Made by a program: the position numbers and the translations under genes. From Armatimonas sp043757465 (GTDB lineage Bacteria; Armatimonadota; Armatimonadia; Armatimonadales; Armatimonadaceae), in the NCBI RefSeq assembly GCF_043757465.1, contig NZ_JAYVPL010000131.1, forward strand, positions 1 to 64,000: 64,000 bases of DNA, in the 5' to 3' direction. Shown piece by piece: positions 6,894 through 15,270 of the stretch. Under the pieces are notes generated by a model. It had not been told where the DNA came from, made no database searches, and saw only the letters and a list, made by a program, of their open reading frames with translations. Each line of letters opens with the position of its first letter. Position 1 is the first letter of the stretch.

Positions 6894-7895
6894 ATGATCG
6901 TGGCAACTGCGCCTGGCCGCTGTGGCGTGCTGGGCAACCCGACCGACATGTACGGCGGCTCCGTTATCTCCTGTTCCCTTTCCGAGCGCGCCGAGTGTTC
7001 CCTCGCCGATTCTGATACGCTGATTCTCGAAGCCGACAATGGCGAGCAGCAGACGCTGACTTCGCTGGCCGATTTGGAACCCTCTGCTGACTTCCCGCGT
7101 TTGGATCTCGCCAAAGCCGTGCTCAAGGGTATGGGTGTGATTCCAGGCGAAGTCAGCTTTCACTTAACGACGAGCACGGAGATTCCGATGCAAGCGGGGC
7201 TGGCGGGTTCGACGGCGCTTATGGCGGCAGTCTACGGCGCGGTCTCTCAAAAGCTCGGACGCGTGGAGCACAAATATGCTATTGCTGCCGCGATTCGCAA
7301 GATCGAGTACGAGATTCTGGGGGTGATCTGCGGGTTTCAGGATCAGCACATGGCGGTCTTTGGGGGCCTCAACTACATGGACTTCCGCGACAAAGGCAGC
7401 CATCTCCCGATGGACGCGCAGCCCTATGCGACTGTCGAGCCGCTGATAGATTTAGTACCCCAGCCCCTGCCCTTTGTGCTGGCGCACACGGGGGTCAAGC
7501 ACCACTCGGGGGCGGCGCACAAGCCCGTGCGCCAGCGCTGGCTCGACAACGATCCCGAGGTACGCGCGCTCTACGATCACTTCGTGCCGGAGCTGGCACG
7601 CAATGGCAAGAAAGCGTTCCTGGAAGGCGACTGGGCAACCATTGCGAAACTCATGAACCAGAACCAGGATGTCCAATTTCGCCTCGGGGCGAGCGGCGCG
7701 GCGGTGGATAAGCTGGTCGAGGTGGCACTGACAAATGGGGCGCTGGGTGCCAAGCTCGCCGGAGCCGGACAGGGCGGAACCGTGCTCTGCCTGACCTTTG
7801 AGCCCGAGCGCACGATTGCGGCCCTCAAAGCCGCCGGAGCGGGGCGGATCATCCGCCCCGTGCCGTCGGCGGGGCTGACAGTTCAGGTAAAATAG
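6894..7895 (+). CDS. GHMP-family sugar kinase
   Basis: A 333-residue GHMP kinase. Motif 1 is APGRCGVLGNPTDMYGG (about 6-22). The phosphate-binding motif 2 is PMQAGLAGSTA (about 98-108), a variant of PxxxGLGSSAA. Motif 3 is KLAGAGQGGTVL near the C-terminus. The family phosphorylates small sugars or alcohols using ATP. The length and the GNPTD start resemble glucuronokinase and heptose-7-phosphate kinase branches more than galactokinase, but the substrate is not certain. It sits immediately upstream of a fucosidase, so a role in sugar salvage is plausible. The start follows a -10 box with leaderless spacing. Confidence 0.8.
   Translation: MIVATAPGRCGVLGNPTDMYGGSVISCSLSERAECSLADSDTLILEADNGEQQTLTSLADLEPSADFPRLDLAKAVLKGMGVIPGEVSFHLTTSTEIPMQAGLAGSTALMAAVYGAVSQKLGRVEHKYAIAAAIRKIEYEILGVICGFQDQHMAVFGGLNYMDFRDKGSHLPMDAQPYATVEPLIDLVPQPLPFVLAHTGVKHHSGAAHKPVRQRWLDNDPEVRALYDHFVPELARNGKKAFLEGDWATIAKLMNQNQDVQFRLGASGAAVDKLVEVALTNGALGAKLAGAGQGGTVLCLTFEPERTIAALKAAGAGRIIRPVPSAGLTVQVK
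7888..7893 (+). promoter_or_regulatory. -10 box (TAAAAT) for the fucosidase gene
   Basis: TAAAAT overlaps the stop of the GHMP kinase gene and ends five bases before the ATG at 7899. Confidence 0.5.
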
Positions 7896-7898
7896 GCC

Positions 7899-9194
7899 AT
7901 GTCACTGACGATTCCACAACCTGAGCCGACACCCGGCGACACGTCCTGGTTCACTCACGACCGCTTCGGGATGTTTATCCACTGGGGCCTCTACGCCCTA
8001 GGTGCGCGCCACGAGTGGCTCAAGAACTACGAGCAGCTCACCGACGAGCGCTACGAGCGCTACTTCAAGTTCTTCGACCCCGATCTCTACGACCCGGAGG
8101 TCTGGGCGAGCGCGGCAGAAAACGCGGGGATGAAGTACTTTGTGATCACCACCAAGCACCACGAGGGGTTCTGTCTCTGGGACTCGGCACTCACCGACTA
8201 CAAGGCCACCAACACTCCGGCAAAGCGCGATTTGCTGCGCCCGATGGTGGATGCCTTCCGGGGGCACGGCCTCAAAACGGGTCTCTATCACTCACTGATT
8301 GACTGGCACCACCCGGATTTCGTGGTGGATGGTGTGCACCCCCAGCGTAACTCCCCCGAAAAAGACGCGCTGAACACGGGCCGCGACCAGAGCCGCTACG
8401 CCAAGTATCTGCACGGGCAAGTGCGCGAGATTCTCTCCGAGTTTGGCAAGATTGATATTCTCTGGTGCGATTTTTCGTATCCGCCGCAGAAAGGCCGTGC
8501 GGAGTGGGACAGCGAGAATCTCTACAAGCTCATCCGCGAGCTGCAGCCAAATATCATCCTCAATGACCGGCTTGACTTGGAGTCTGGGTGGGATATCAAG
8601 ACCCCCGAACAGTTCCAGCCGCGCCAGTGGGTGCAGTTTCAGGGCAAGCCCGTCACCTGGGAAGCCTGCCAGACTTTCAGCGGTTCGTGGGGCTACCATC
8701 GCGATGAATCGAGCTGGAAGTCTTTAGAGATGCTGATCCAGATGCTCATTGACACGGTGAGCAAGGGCGGCAACTTGCTGCTCAATGTCGGCCCCACCGG
8801 GCGCGGCGAGTTCGATGTGCGTGCCCTAGATCGCCTCCAGGGAATGGGCGAGTGGATGAAGCGCCATAGCCGATCGATCTACGGCTGCACGCAGGCCCCC
8901 ACCGAGCTCGGCGACGCGCCTCAGGACTGCCGCTACACCTACAACAAGGCGACCAATCGGCTCTATGTCCATGTGCTCGCTTGGCCGTTTGGTCAGCTCT
9001 ACTTAGACGGCCTGGATCCCGCCCGCGTCGAGTACGCCCAGCTTCTGAATGATGCGTCTGAGGTGCTCATGAAAGACATCGAGCCCTGGCAACACGACTT
9101 CTCGGGCGAGAATAAGCGCGCCTCACTCGCGCTGCGCTTACCCATTCAGAAGCCTAATGTCACGGTGCCGGTGATCGAGATTTTCCTGAAGTAG
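7899..9194 (+). CDS. GH29 alpha-L-fucosidase
   Basis: A 431-residue glycoside hydrolase family 29 enzyme, which removes alpha-L-fucose with retention. Diagnostic segments are WFTHDRFGMFIHWGLYAL near the N-terminus, KYFVITTKHHEGFCLWDS, YHSLIDWHHPDF, and ILWCDFSYP, where the aspartate is in the position of the catalytic nucleophile. The segment GGNLLLNVGPTGRGEF is also typical. No signal peptide is visible, so the enzyme should be cytoplasmic, unlike many secreted relatives, and would act on imported oligosaccharides. It is followed after nine bases by an esterase gene with a good ribosome site; both are probably one transcript. Confidence 0.9.
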   Translation: MSLTIPQPEPTPGDTSWFTHDRFGMFIHWGLYALGARHEWLKNYEQLTDERYERYFKFFDPDLYDPEVWASAAENAGMKYFVITTKHHEGFCLWDSALTDYKATNTPAKRDLLRPMVDAFRGHGLKTGLYHSLIDWHHPDFVVDGVHPQRNSPEKDALNTGRDQSRYAKYLHGQVREILSEFGKIDILWCDFSYPPQKGRAEWDSENLYKLIRELQPNIILNDRLDLESGWDIKTPEQFQPRQWVQFQGKPVTWEACQTFSGSWGYHRDESSWKSLEMLIQMLIDTVSKGGNLLLNVGPTGRGEFDVRALDRLQGMGEWMKRHSRSIYGCTQAPTELGDAPQDCRYTYNKATNRLYVHVLAWPFGQLYLDGLDPARVEYAQLLNDASEVLMKDIEPWQHDFSGENKRASLALRLPIQKPNVTVPVIEIFLK

Positions 9195-9200
9195 GAGAGG
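9193..9200 (+). promoter_or_regulatory. Shine-Dalgarno site of the esterase gene
   Basis: AGGAGAGG lies just upstream of the ATG at 9204. It shows that genes inside an operon in this genome use normal ribosome sites, in contrast to the leaderless first genes. Confidence 0.6.
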
Positions 9201-9203
9201 TTT

Positions 9204-10052
9204 ATGTTTGCCCAGGAAGTGACCATCCAGCGCGAGCTGACCTATCTCGCACCGGATCGCAAGGAGAAGCTCGATCTCTATCTGTCGCCAAGCCGTGCGC
9301 CGGGGACACGCTCGCCCGGCGTTGTGATTATCCATGGCGGCGGCTGGACGGGAGGCAGTAAGTCCGCGGGCCGCGAACTCAATATTGGCACCACCCTCGC
9401 ACGGGCGGGCTATATCTGTATCAGCATTGACTACCGGCTGGACAAAGAGGGGCGCTGGCCCACCAATATTTATGACTGTAAGAACGCTGTACGCTATCTG
9501 CGCAAAAACGCAGAGAAACTAGGAATAGACCCCGAGCATATCGGCGTGATCGGCGGCTCGGCGGGGGGGCATCTGGCGCTGATGCTGGGAGTCACCGACG
9601 GCATGCGGGAGCTGGAGCCAAGTGCGCCCTACCCTGGCATCTCCAGTCGCGTTCAGGCGGTGGTGGATCTGTACGGAATCTCCGATATTCGTAGCCGCAA
9701 GCAGATCTCTCCCGATGGCACGCCGCTTGAGAAACGCGTCCCCTCCGATGCGGTCTTTGGTGATAAAGCGACGATCACCGACACTGACCGCGCCCTCGCG
9801 TCGCCGATGACACATCTGAGGCGCGGCATCCCCCCGATTCTGATTCTCCACGGCGATAGGGACACCACCGTGGACATTGACCAGTCTCGCGATTTAGACA
9901 AGCGCCTCACCGAGATGAAGCTTGAGCACCAGCTAATTATTGTCCCCGGCGCTGGCCACACGTTTGATTTGCAAACCTGGAACAAAAAGCCCCTCGCCAT
10001 GGATCTGCGGCCTGTCGTCACGAGCTTCTTTGATCGGTGGCTGAAGCCTTAG
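9204..10052 (+). CDS. Alpha/beta-hydrolase, BD-FAE-like esterase
   Basis: A 282-residue alpha/beta hydrolase. The oxyanion segment is HGGGWTGG, the nucleophile elbow GGSAGGHLALML, the acid HGDRDTTVD and the catalytic histidine GAGHTFD. This order matches the acetyl esterase/BD-FAE family, whose members remove acetyl or feruloyl groups from plant polysaccharides. No signal peptide is visible. The gene follows the GH29 fucosidase by nine bases, so a role in deacylating imported oligosaccharides is a reasonable inference. Confidence 0.85.
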   Translation: MFAQEVTIQRELTYLAPDRKEKLDLYLSPSRAPGTRSPGVVIIHGGGWTGGSKSAGRELNIGTTLARAGYICISIDYRLDKEGRWPTNIYDCKNAVRYLRKNAEKLGIDPEHIGVIGGSAGGHLALMLGVTDGMRELEPSAPYPGISSRVQAVVDLYGISDIRSRKQISPDGTPLEKRVPSDAVFGDKATITDTDRALASPMTHLRRGIPPILILHGDRDTTVDIDQSRDLDKRLTEMKLEHQLIIVPGAGHTFDLQTWNKKPLAMDLRPVVTSFFDRWLKP

Positions 10053-10092
10053 ACTGGCAGAGTAGCGCCTTTCCGTATCTGGGCTGATCGGG

Positions 10093-10098
10093 TAGTAT
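10093..10098 (+). promoter_or_regulatory. -10 box (TAGTAT) for nfo
   Basis: TAGTAT ends seven bases before the ATG at 10106; leaderless spacing. Confidence 0.4.
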
Positions 10099-10105
10099 CT
10101 ATGCC

Positions 10106-10954
10106 ATGCCTCGATTTCTTTTTGGAGCCCACACGGGTGTCGCGGGTGGCCTACACAATGGCCTGATCGAAGGAGCCGAGATCGGCTGCGACACGATTCA
10201 GATTTTTACGTCGAGCCCACGACAGTGGGCGGCAAAGCCCTTAACCGACGATGCCATTGCACTGTGGAAGGCGAAGGCGGCGGAGACGAAACTTTCTCCA
10301 CTCATCGCCCACGACTCGTATCTCATCAACCTCGCCTCGCCCGATCCCGAGACGCGCCAGAAGTCGCTGAGTGCCTTTATTGGAGAGCTGGAGCGCGGCG
10401 AGGCGCTGGGGCTTGACTATCTGGTCTCGCATCCGGGGGCGCATGTCGGAAGCGGTGAGGAGGCCGGAATCGCCCAGATTGCGGCCTCGCTGGAGGAAGT
10501 GCACCGGGCGACGGCGGGCTTTAAGATCAAAGTGGCGCTAGAGACCACGGCGGCCAAGGGAACCACCCTAGGCGGCGTCTTCGAGCACTTCCCTGCAATT
10601 CTTTCCCGAGTTGCCGAGCCGGAGCGCATTGTCGTTTGTTTAGACACCTGCCATATCTACGACGCGGGCTACGACTTGGTGGGCGATCCCACGGGTGTCT
10701 GGGATAATTTTGCGGCAACCGTCGGGTTTGAGAAACTGAAAATCATCCATGCCAACGACTCAAAGTTTGGCCTCGCCAGCAAGCGCGACCAGCATGCGCA
10801 CATCGGTGAGGGGACGATTGGCGACGCGGGCTTCGTGGCGTTTCTTTCCGACCCACGCCTGCCCGAGAGTCTCGCGCTGATCGTCGAGACGCCCGTGGAT
10901 GACGACAAGGGGCACCGCGAAAATATCACCAAGCTACGGCAACTCTTAAATTAA
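10106..10954 (+). CDS. nfo: Endonuclease IV (AP endonuclease)
   Basis: A 282-residue TIM-barrel apurinic/apyrimidinic endonuclease of base excision repair. Typical segments are LFGAHTGVAGGL at the N-terminus, IQIFTSSPRQW, LVSHPGAHVGSGEE, VALETTAAKGTTLG, VCLDTCHIYDAGYDL, IHANDSKFGLASKRDQHAHI and IVETP. These contain the histidines, glutamates and aspartates of the trinuclear zinc site. Length matches the family. It has its own leaderless-type promoter and is transcribed alone. Confidence 0.93.
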   Translation: MPRFLFGAHTGVAGGLHNGLIEGAEIGCDTIQIFTSSPRQWAAKPLTDDAIALWKAKAAETKLSPLIAHDSYLINLASPDPETRQKSLSAFIGELERGEALGLDYLVSHPGAHVGSGEEAGIAQIAASLEEVHRATAGFKIKVALETTAAKGTTLGGVFEHFPAILSRVAEPERIVVCLDTCHIYDAGYDLVGDPTGVWDNFAATVGFEKLKIIHANDSKFGLASKRDQHAHIGEGTIGDAGFVAFLSDPRLPESLALIVETPVDDDKGHRENITKLRQLLN

Positions 10955-10966
10955 TGTAAAAAATAT

Positions 10967-10995
10967 TTGACATCTTGTAAACTATAACGTACAAT
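10967..10995 (+). promoter_or_regulatory. Sigma-70 promoter with embedded inverted repeat (operator candidate)
   Basis: TTGACA (10967-10972) and TACAAT (10990-10995) are separated by exactly 17 bases, a near-consensus housekeeping promoter. An inverted repeat TTGTA-N10-TACAA (10975-10994) lies across the spacer and -10 box. The HTH gene of this operon is the natural candidate to bind it and autoregulate. The block is unusually AT-rich for this window. Confidence 0.75.
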
Positions 10996-11014
10996 TTATT
11001 TGGAGGTTATTCCA

Positions 11015-11455
11015 ATGGAGATGTCGTTTCGTGAGAAGAGTGCGTGGGCCTGTCTGGTCACAACCGGGGTAGTTTTTATCCCCTACTTCACGTTTATATT
11101 TCAGCTTGCCAGCAAAGGCGAGCTGATTCTCCCGCGAGTGATTGTCGCGTTTGTCGCCGCTGTTCTAGCACAGATCATTCTTAGCTCTGTCTACATGACC
11201 GTGATTGCCTTAAGCACCCGTCAGGAGCCACGCGACGAGCGTGATCTTGCGATTGAGAATCGGGCCTTTCGTAGTGCCCACTGGGTGCTCGTCGTTGCCC
11301 TTTGGCTTCTGGTGTTGGGGGGAGTCATGCTCACCCCTGTCTTTCCCAAGCTTATCTCCGTCGCCTTTGTGGGACAGCTTGCCTTGCTCAGCTTTGTCTT
11401 AAGCGAGCTGGTGCACTACGCCACTCTGGTCTACTACTACCGAAGGGGGTACTAG
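11015..11455 (+). CDS. Membrane protein paired with an HTH regulator (DUF2178-like)
   Basis: A 146-residue protein with about four hydrophobic segments (near residues 13-33, 42-65, 90-108 and 112-135) and a charged loop EPRDERDLAIE between the second and third. The DERD loop and the adjacent small Xre regulator are typical of DUF2178-type membrane proteins, whose function is unknown. The start at 11015 is chosen because GGAGG (11002-11006) lies eight bases upstream. A TTG at 11000 in the same frame falls next to the predicted transcription start and is unlikely. It is followed after two bases by the regulator gene. Confidence 0.75.
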   Translation: MEMSFREKSAWACLVTTGVVFIPYFTFIFQLASKGELILPRVIVAFVAAVLAQIILSSVYMTVIALSTRQEPRDERDLAIENRAFRSAHWVLVVALWLLVLGGVMLTPVFPKLISVAFVGQLALLSFVLSELVHYATLVYYYRRGY

Positions 11456-11457
11456 CC

Positions 11458-11667
11458 ATGCCCATCCGCAACAATATCCGCAAGCTGCGCTTTGAGTACG
11501 GAGAGCTCACCCAGCAAGCACTCGCCGAAAAAGTGGGGGTTACTCGGCAGACCCTAATCGCCATTGAGGCCGCCAAGTACTCCCCCACCCTGGAACTGGC
11601 CTTTCGCATCGCCGCCGTCTTTGGCAAGCCACTCGACGATGTCTTCCAGCACGAGCCGGAGGTCTGA
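11458..11667 (+). CDS. Small Xre-family HTH regulator
   Basis: A 69-residue protein that is almost entirely one helix-turn-helix domain of the Cro/CI type: NNIRKLRFEYGELTQQALA, then VGVTRQTLIAIEAAKYSPT, then LELAFRIAAVFGKPLDDVF. This short form, similar to YozG or the HTH next to DUF2178 proteins, usually represses its own operon. It is cotranscribed with the membrane protein two bases upstream, and the promoter at 10967-10995 contains an inverted repeat suited to it. A longer ORF in the same frame starting further upstream overlaps the membrane protein and is not preferred. Confidence 0.88.
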   Translation: MPIRNNIRKLRFEYGELTQQALAEKVGVTRQTLIAIEAAKYSPTLELAFRIAAVFGKPLDDVFQHEPEV

Positions 11668-11711
11668 AACAAAAAGAGGGCAAAGCCCATCGCTGCTCTT
11701 CTCTGCCGTGA

Positions 11712-11717
11712 TACCAT
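11712..11717 (+). promoter_or_regulatory. -10 box (TACCAT) for the Uma2 gene
   Basis: TACCAT overlaps an in-frame ATG at 11716 and ends 13 bases before the ATG at 11731, which is why the later start is preferred. Confidence 0.35.
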
Positions 11718-11730
11718 GACGGTCACGTGT

Positions 11731-12336
11731 ATGAACACCATCTTGCTCCAAAATGTCTCCTGGGAAACCTACCAATCCCTCCTTGCGGAAGCCGGAGAGA
11801 GTGCCCGTTTCACGTATAATCGAGGCTGTCTGGAGATCGAAATGAGTCCCTTGATTAAGCATGAAGCTCCCAAGCGCCTGCTGGAAATGCTTATAGAATT
11901 GTTTTGTGAGGAGCAAGAAATTCCTTTTCTCCCCGTGGGTAGCACCACGTTTTCCCCGCACGCCCAACAACAGGGAGCCGAACCTGATTCCGGGTTTATT
12001 TTTGGTGAGCGTGCGGAGATTACCGAAGACTATACCGAGCGCGATGCGGAGCAGCTCTACCCCGATCTGGTGATTGATGTAGATGTGACCAATCCCTCGG
12101 TGAGCAAAGATAGCCTCTATCACAGCCTCTGTGTCCAGGAGATCTGGCGCTGGCGGGGGAATAACCTCACGCTCTTAACCCGCGCCGAAACTGATTTTTC
12201 CCCCCTCACCGAGAGTCACTTGCTTCCTGGTGCAACTGCCTCCGCTCTCAGCGAGCTTGTCTTGCAGGGACAGAAAACCACGCAGCTTGCTTGGCGCAAG
12301 CAAGTCCGTGCCTGGGCACGCAGTAAAATGAACTGA
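11731..12336 (+). CDS. Uma2-family (DUF820) putative endonuclease
   Basis: A 201-residue member of the Uma2/DUF820 family, which has a PD-(D/E)XK fold and is often present in many copies in cyanobacteria and related soil bacteria. Visible features are NVSWETYQSLLAEAGE, the segment FTYNRGCLEIEMSP, the acidic PDSGFIF, and YPDLVIDVDVTNPS, where families with activity have a D-x(n)-ExK-type site; here DVDVTN replaces the usual VEVxSPS. The biological role of these proteins is not established. The stop overlaps the start of the mannosidase relic by one base. Confidence 0.8.
   Translation: MNTILLQNVSWETYQSLLAEAGESARFTYNRGCLEIEMSPLIKHEAPKRLLEMLIELFCEEQEIPFLPVGSTTFSPHAQQQGAEPDSGFIFGERAEITEDYTERDAEQLYPDLVIDVDVTNPSVSKDSLYHSLCVQEIWRWRGNNLTLLTRAETDFSPLTESHLLPGATASALSELVLQGQKTTQLAWRKQVRAWARSKMN
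12324..12329 (+). promoter_or_regulatory. -10 box (TAAAAT) for the GH38-like gene
   Basis: TAAAAT ends six bases before the ATG at 12336, so the degenerate gene still has a leaderless-type promoter inside the end of the Uma2 gene. Confidence 0.45.
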
Positions 12337-14138
12337 TGATTTCCCTGCACTTTCCCCTGCTATCTGGTGAGGGGCTTATTCGCCGCATGCTCCGTGAAAA
12401 CTCAGGCACGCGTTCTGCGGAGAATGCCGCTCAAGCCCTCTCTCTGGCCGCGATTCCTGGTTACATGGCATCTCTGCCGCAGCTCCTGAAAAGCTGTGGG
12501 CAGCAGGTATTGTTGCTCCCTCAGAGTGCCGACCTGCTACCCCATCCCGCGTTTCGCTGGCGCGGCATTGACGGCACCGAGCTTCTCACACAGATTGGGG
12601 AGCGAAGAGACACAGACACCAATCTCCCTCGCTGGAGCGGCGAGCTGCCTCTGGAAATGTTAGAAATGCAGGGCGGGGGAAGCCTCATGACCGCCGAGCG
12701 AGCGCTGCGTGGAGCGGAGCTTTTCTCGACAATGGCAAGCGTCCAGCTCGGCATTGCCTACCCGAAAGCGACACTCGATAGGCTTTGGCGCGAACCGAGC
12801 GAAGGGGATGCACTCGCGCTTCAAGAAAACGCACTCGCCGAAATCTCCAAGAATATCGCCACGCCCACCGACTCCGTGATAGTCTTCAATCCCACCGACA
12901 CGCTCCGGCCTGGCGATGCGTTTTGCGTGCGCCTGCCCGGTGACCAGGTGCGCAAGGGTCGTGTGCTCTTTAACGATGCCGAGGGCGAGCCGCTGAGCAG
13001 TCAGTTTCTGCGCATGGTGGGTAAGGAGCGGGAGTATCTGGTGCTTCTTCTCGATGTCGAGCCGCTGGGCTACCAGAGTATTGGCCTGGGCCGCACCGAT
13101 GCGCCCGCTGACGAGAGCACAGTCACCGCCGAGGAAAATATTCTCGAAAACGACTTTGTACGCGTCACGCTGGATACCCACGGAGAGATCGCCTCGCTGC
13201 TTCACAAGACCGAAGACGGCGAGCGGGAGTCGCTGACGGCAACTGCGCGGCTGGTCGCCTACGAGGACAAGCCCAGCCCCCTCTCAGAGGAAGCAGAGGT
13301 CACCCGCTTTGAAGTTCTTGAAAACGGTCCCGTACGCGCCACTATCTTAGTCGAGCGACGTTTTCGCAGCTCCACTGTCACGCAGCGCATTCAGCTCTGG
13401 GCACACTCCGCGCGCGTTGAGATCGCCACCGAGCTTGACTGGCACGAGCACCAAGTTCTCCTCAAAGCCCATGTCCCCGCCACAGTTCTTGCCAGCCGCG
13501 CCACCTACGAGATCCCGTTTGGGGCCATCGAGCGCCCCACGCACACCAACACGAGCTGGGATGCCGCCACGTTCGAGGTCAGTGGGCATAAGTGGGCCGA
13601 TCTCTCAGAGGGCGACTTTGGGGTGAGTATTCTCTCGGACACAAAATACGGCTTCGATGCCCGCGAGAACACTCTCTCCATAACGCTCCTGAAATCCAGC
13701 ATCTACCCGGACCCCGACGCCGATCAGGGCCATCATCACTTCACCTACGCAATTCTTCCCCACACCGGCGACTGGCGCAACGAGACCGTGGACGAGGCCC
13801 ATGCACTAAACTACCCGCTGCTTGCCCGCTTCGCCCCGAAGAACCTCAAAGCACCTCTTCTCCCCACCTATGATTTCGTGAGCGTGGACGACCAAGGCCT
13901 GATTATCGAGACCATCAAACGCACCGAATCCGAAGAAAATGCGCTTGTCGTGCGCCTCTATGAGGCTCTACAAACACGCGGCGAGGCCACACTTACCTTT
14001 GGCTTTAAGATTGCAGAGGCCTACGAGACCAACAGCCTCGAACAAGACCCCATGCCAGTTCCTTTCAAAGGCAACACACTCACGTTCCCCTACCGTCCCT
14101 TTGAAATCAAAACCTTCGTGGTGAAACCAGCAAAATGA
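12336..14138 (+). CDS. GH38 alpha-mannosidase-like protein lacking its catalytic part
   Basis: A 600-residue protein whose last 420 residues match the beta-sandwich half of GH38 mannosidases (VIVFNPTDTLRPGD, ENDFVRVTLDTHGEIASL, FEIKTFVVKP). The first 180 residues keep only scraps of the catalytic half: GYMASLPQLLKSCG and FRWRGIDGTELLT, then LPRWSGEL. Full-length GH38 enzymes have about 800-1,100 residues with an N-terminal zinc site (HxD) and a nucleophile in a PDxFGYxxxLPQ segment; here the N-terminal HxD is absent and AAIPGYMASLPQ replaces the nucleophile region. The frame and promoter are intact. It is either a decaying gene shortened by in-frame deletions or a repurposed binding protein; activity as a mannosidase is very unlikely. 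Confidence 0.75.
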   Translation: MISLHFPLLSGEGLIRRMLRENSGTRSAENAAQALSLAAIPGYMASLPQLLKSCGQQVLLLPQSADLLPHPAFRWRGIDGTELLTQIGERRDTDTNLPRWSGELPLEMLEMQGGGSLMTAERALRGAELFSTMASVQLGIAYPKATLDRLWREPSEGDALALQENALAEISKNIATPTDSVIVFNPTDTLRPGDAFCVRLPGDQVRKGRVLFNDAEGEPLSSQFLRMVGKEREYLVLLLDVEPLGYQSIGLGRTDAPADESTVTAEENILENDFVRVTLDTHGEIASLLHKTEDGERESLTATARLVAYEDKPSPLSEEAEVTRFEVLENGPVRATILVERRFRSSTVTQRIQLWAHSARVEIATELDWHEHQVLLKAHVPATVLASRATYEIPFGAIERPTHTNTSWDAATFEVSGHKWADLSEGDFGVSILSDTKYGFDARENTLSITLLKSSIYPDPDADQGHHHFTYAILPHTGDWRNETVDEAHALNYPLLARFAPKNLKAPLLPTYDFVSVDDQGLIIETIKRTESEENALVVRLYEALQTRGEATLTFGFKIAEAYETNSLEQDPMPVPFKGNTLTFPYRPFEIKTFVVKPAK

Positions 14139-14151
14139 GTTGAGTCCGCGA

Positions 14152-15270
14152 TTAGGGAAGCTCCTCAGGTTTTAACTCTTTGACAATTAATGTCAGCTTT
14201 AGCTGGGGTTGTGATTTTGGTGTGGCACCGCCACCACCTCCCCCAAACCCACCCGCGCCCGATGCGGCAACTCCCTCTGCGCTAGGGTTGGCGCCGAAGT
14301 GTGGCTTCTCCGGTGCAGACGGTAGACGCTTACTCTCAGCCAGCTTGCCCAGGGCTTTCAAGCGATCCAGTAGCGCCTCGCGGCCATCGAGGGCCAGGCG
14401 TAGGTCGAGATCAGGCTGCTCACTGGCCAGCGTGACGGAGAGCTCCCCCGCCAGCTTGCGAATCGCTTCCAGGGTTTCGGCGCGCTTGCCTGGAGCCACG
14501 GTCAGCGTGTAGACCGAGGGCAATGCAATACCCCCGCCTGTTACCATCCTGCGTGGGCGTATCTCGAAATCGGCCTTGGGACTGCGATTGCTGTCTTTGT
14601 CGTTTTTACTCGCCGCTTCAGGCTCACCGTCGGAAAGTGGCGTGGCGGGCGCTGCGGGAGGACTCAGGCGCACTCTCTTCGCGGCGCTCGCTACCCCCTT
14701 AAAGTCTCCTGGGCTCACGGAGACAGGTCGTGAGGCCTTCAGCGAGGAAGCGCTCTCGTGCACAGAGGCAAGCGCAGAAGCTTTCCTTGCCTCTTGCTGA
14801 GAGTTCTGATACTGCATCGTCGCTCGTGGCTTCTGTGCCTTATTCTCATTAGCTCTAAGAGTGGCGGAAGCGATGGGACTCGAAGATGCCATGGGCTTCC
14901 CACTCTCGGGCACCCGCACCCAGAGCCAGAAGGCGCAGCCCATCGCCAGCGCTCCGCCCAACGCCACCAGGGGGCCGGGCCGCCGCCAGAACGGGAACAG
15001 GAGGGGGCGCGGGGCGGGTGCATCAGGCAGGCTACGGAGGATGCGGGCACGCAGGGCATCGGGGAGGACTGCGGCACTGGGAAGCGCTTCACTGAGCTGT
15101 ACCGAGAGCTGGCGCAGGCTCGCCAGCTCCGTCTGACACGCAGGGCATGTGCCGAGGTGGCGCTCCACGGCGGCGCGACGCAGAGGCGGCAGCTCGGCAT
15201 CCAGGTAGGCTTTCAGCTCCTCTTGTAGGGAGCTGCGACACTCCTGCACCGATGGTCTAGGCTCAGGCAT
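14152..15270 (-). CDS. Anti-sigma factor with zinc-binding domain and periplasmic part
   Basis: A 372-residue protein. Residues 1-60 hold a zf-HC2-like anti-sigma domain (AYLDAELPPLRRAAVERHL followed by TCPACQ, giving HxxxCxxC). A single membrane helix (PLVALGGALAMGCAFWLWV, about 125-145) is followed by a long proline/alanine/serine-rich linker and a C-terminal domain with a glycine-rich tract. It should hold the ECF sigma factor encoded just upstream at the membrane until a signal arrives. The start at 15270 overlaps the end of the sigma gene by eight bases; a longer frame would run 100 bases into that gene. Confidence 0.8.
   Translation of the reverse strand: MPEPRPSVQECRSSLQEELKAYLDAELPPLRRAAVERHLGTCPACQTELASLRQLSVQLSEALPSAAVLPDALRARILRSLPDAPAPRPLLFPFWRRPGPLVALGGALAMGCAFWLWVRVPESGKPMASSSPIASATLRANENKAQKPRATMQYQNSQQEARKASALASVHESASSLKASRPVSVSPGDFKGVASAAKRVRLSPPAAPATPLSDGEPEAASKNDKDSNRSPKADFEIRPRRMVTGGGIALPSVYTLTVAPGKRAETLEAIRKLAGELSVTLASEQPDLDLRLALDGREALLDRLKALGKLAESKRLPSAPEKPHFGANPSAEGVAASGAGGFGGGGGGATPKSQPQLKLTLIVKELKPEELP

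Noticed and set aside
11000..11014. TTG start for the DUF2178-like gene
   Set aside because: It lies at the predicted transcription start with no ribosome site; the ATG at 11015 has GGAGG at eight bases.
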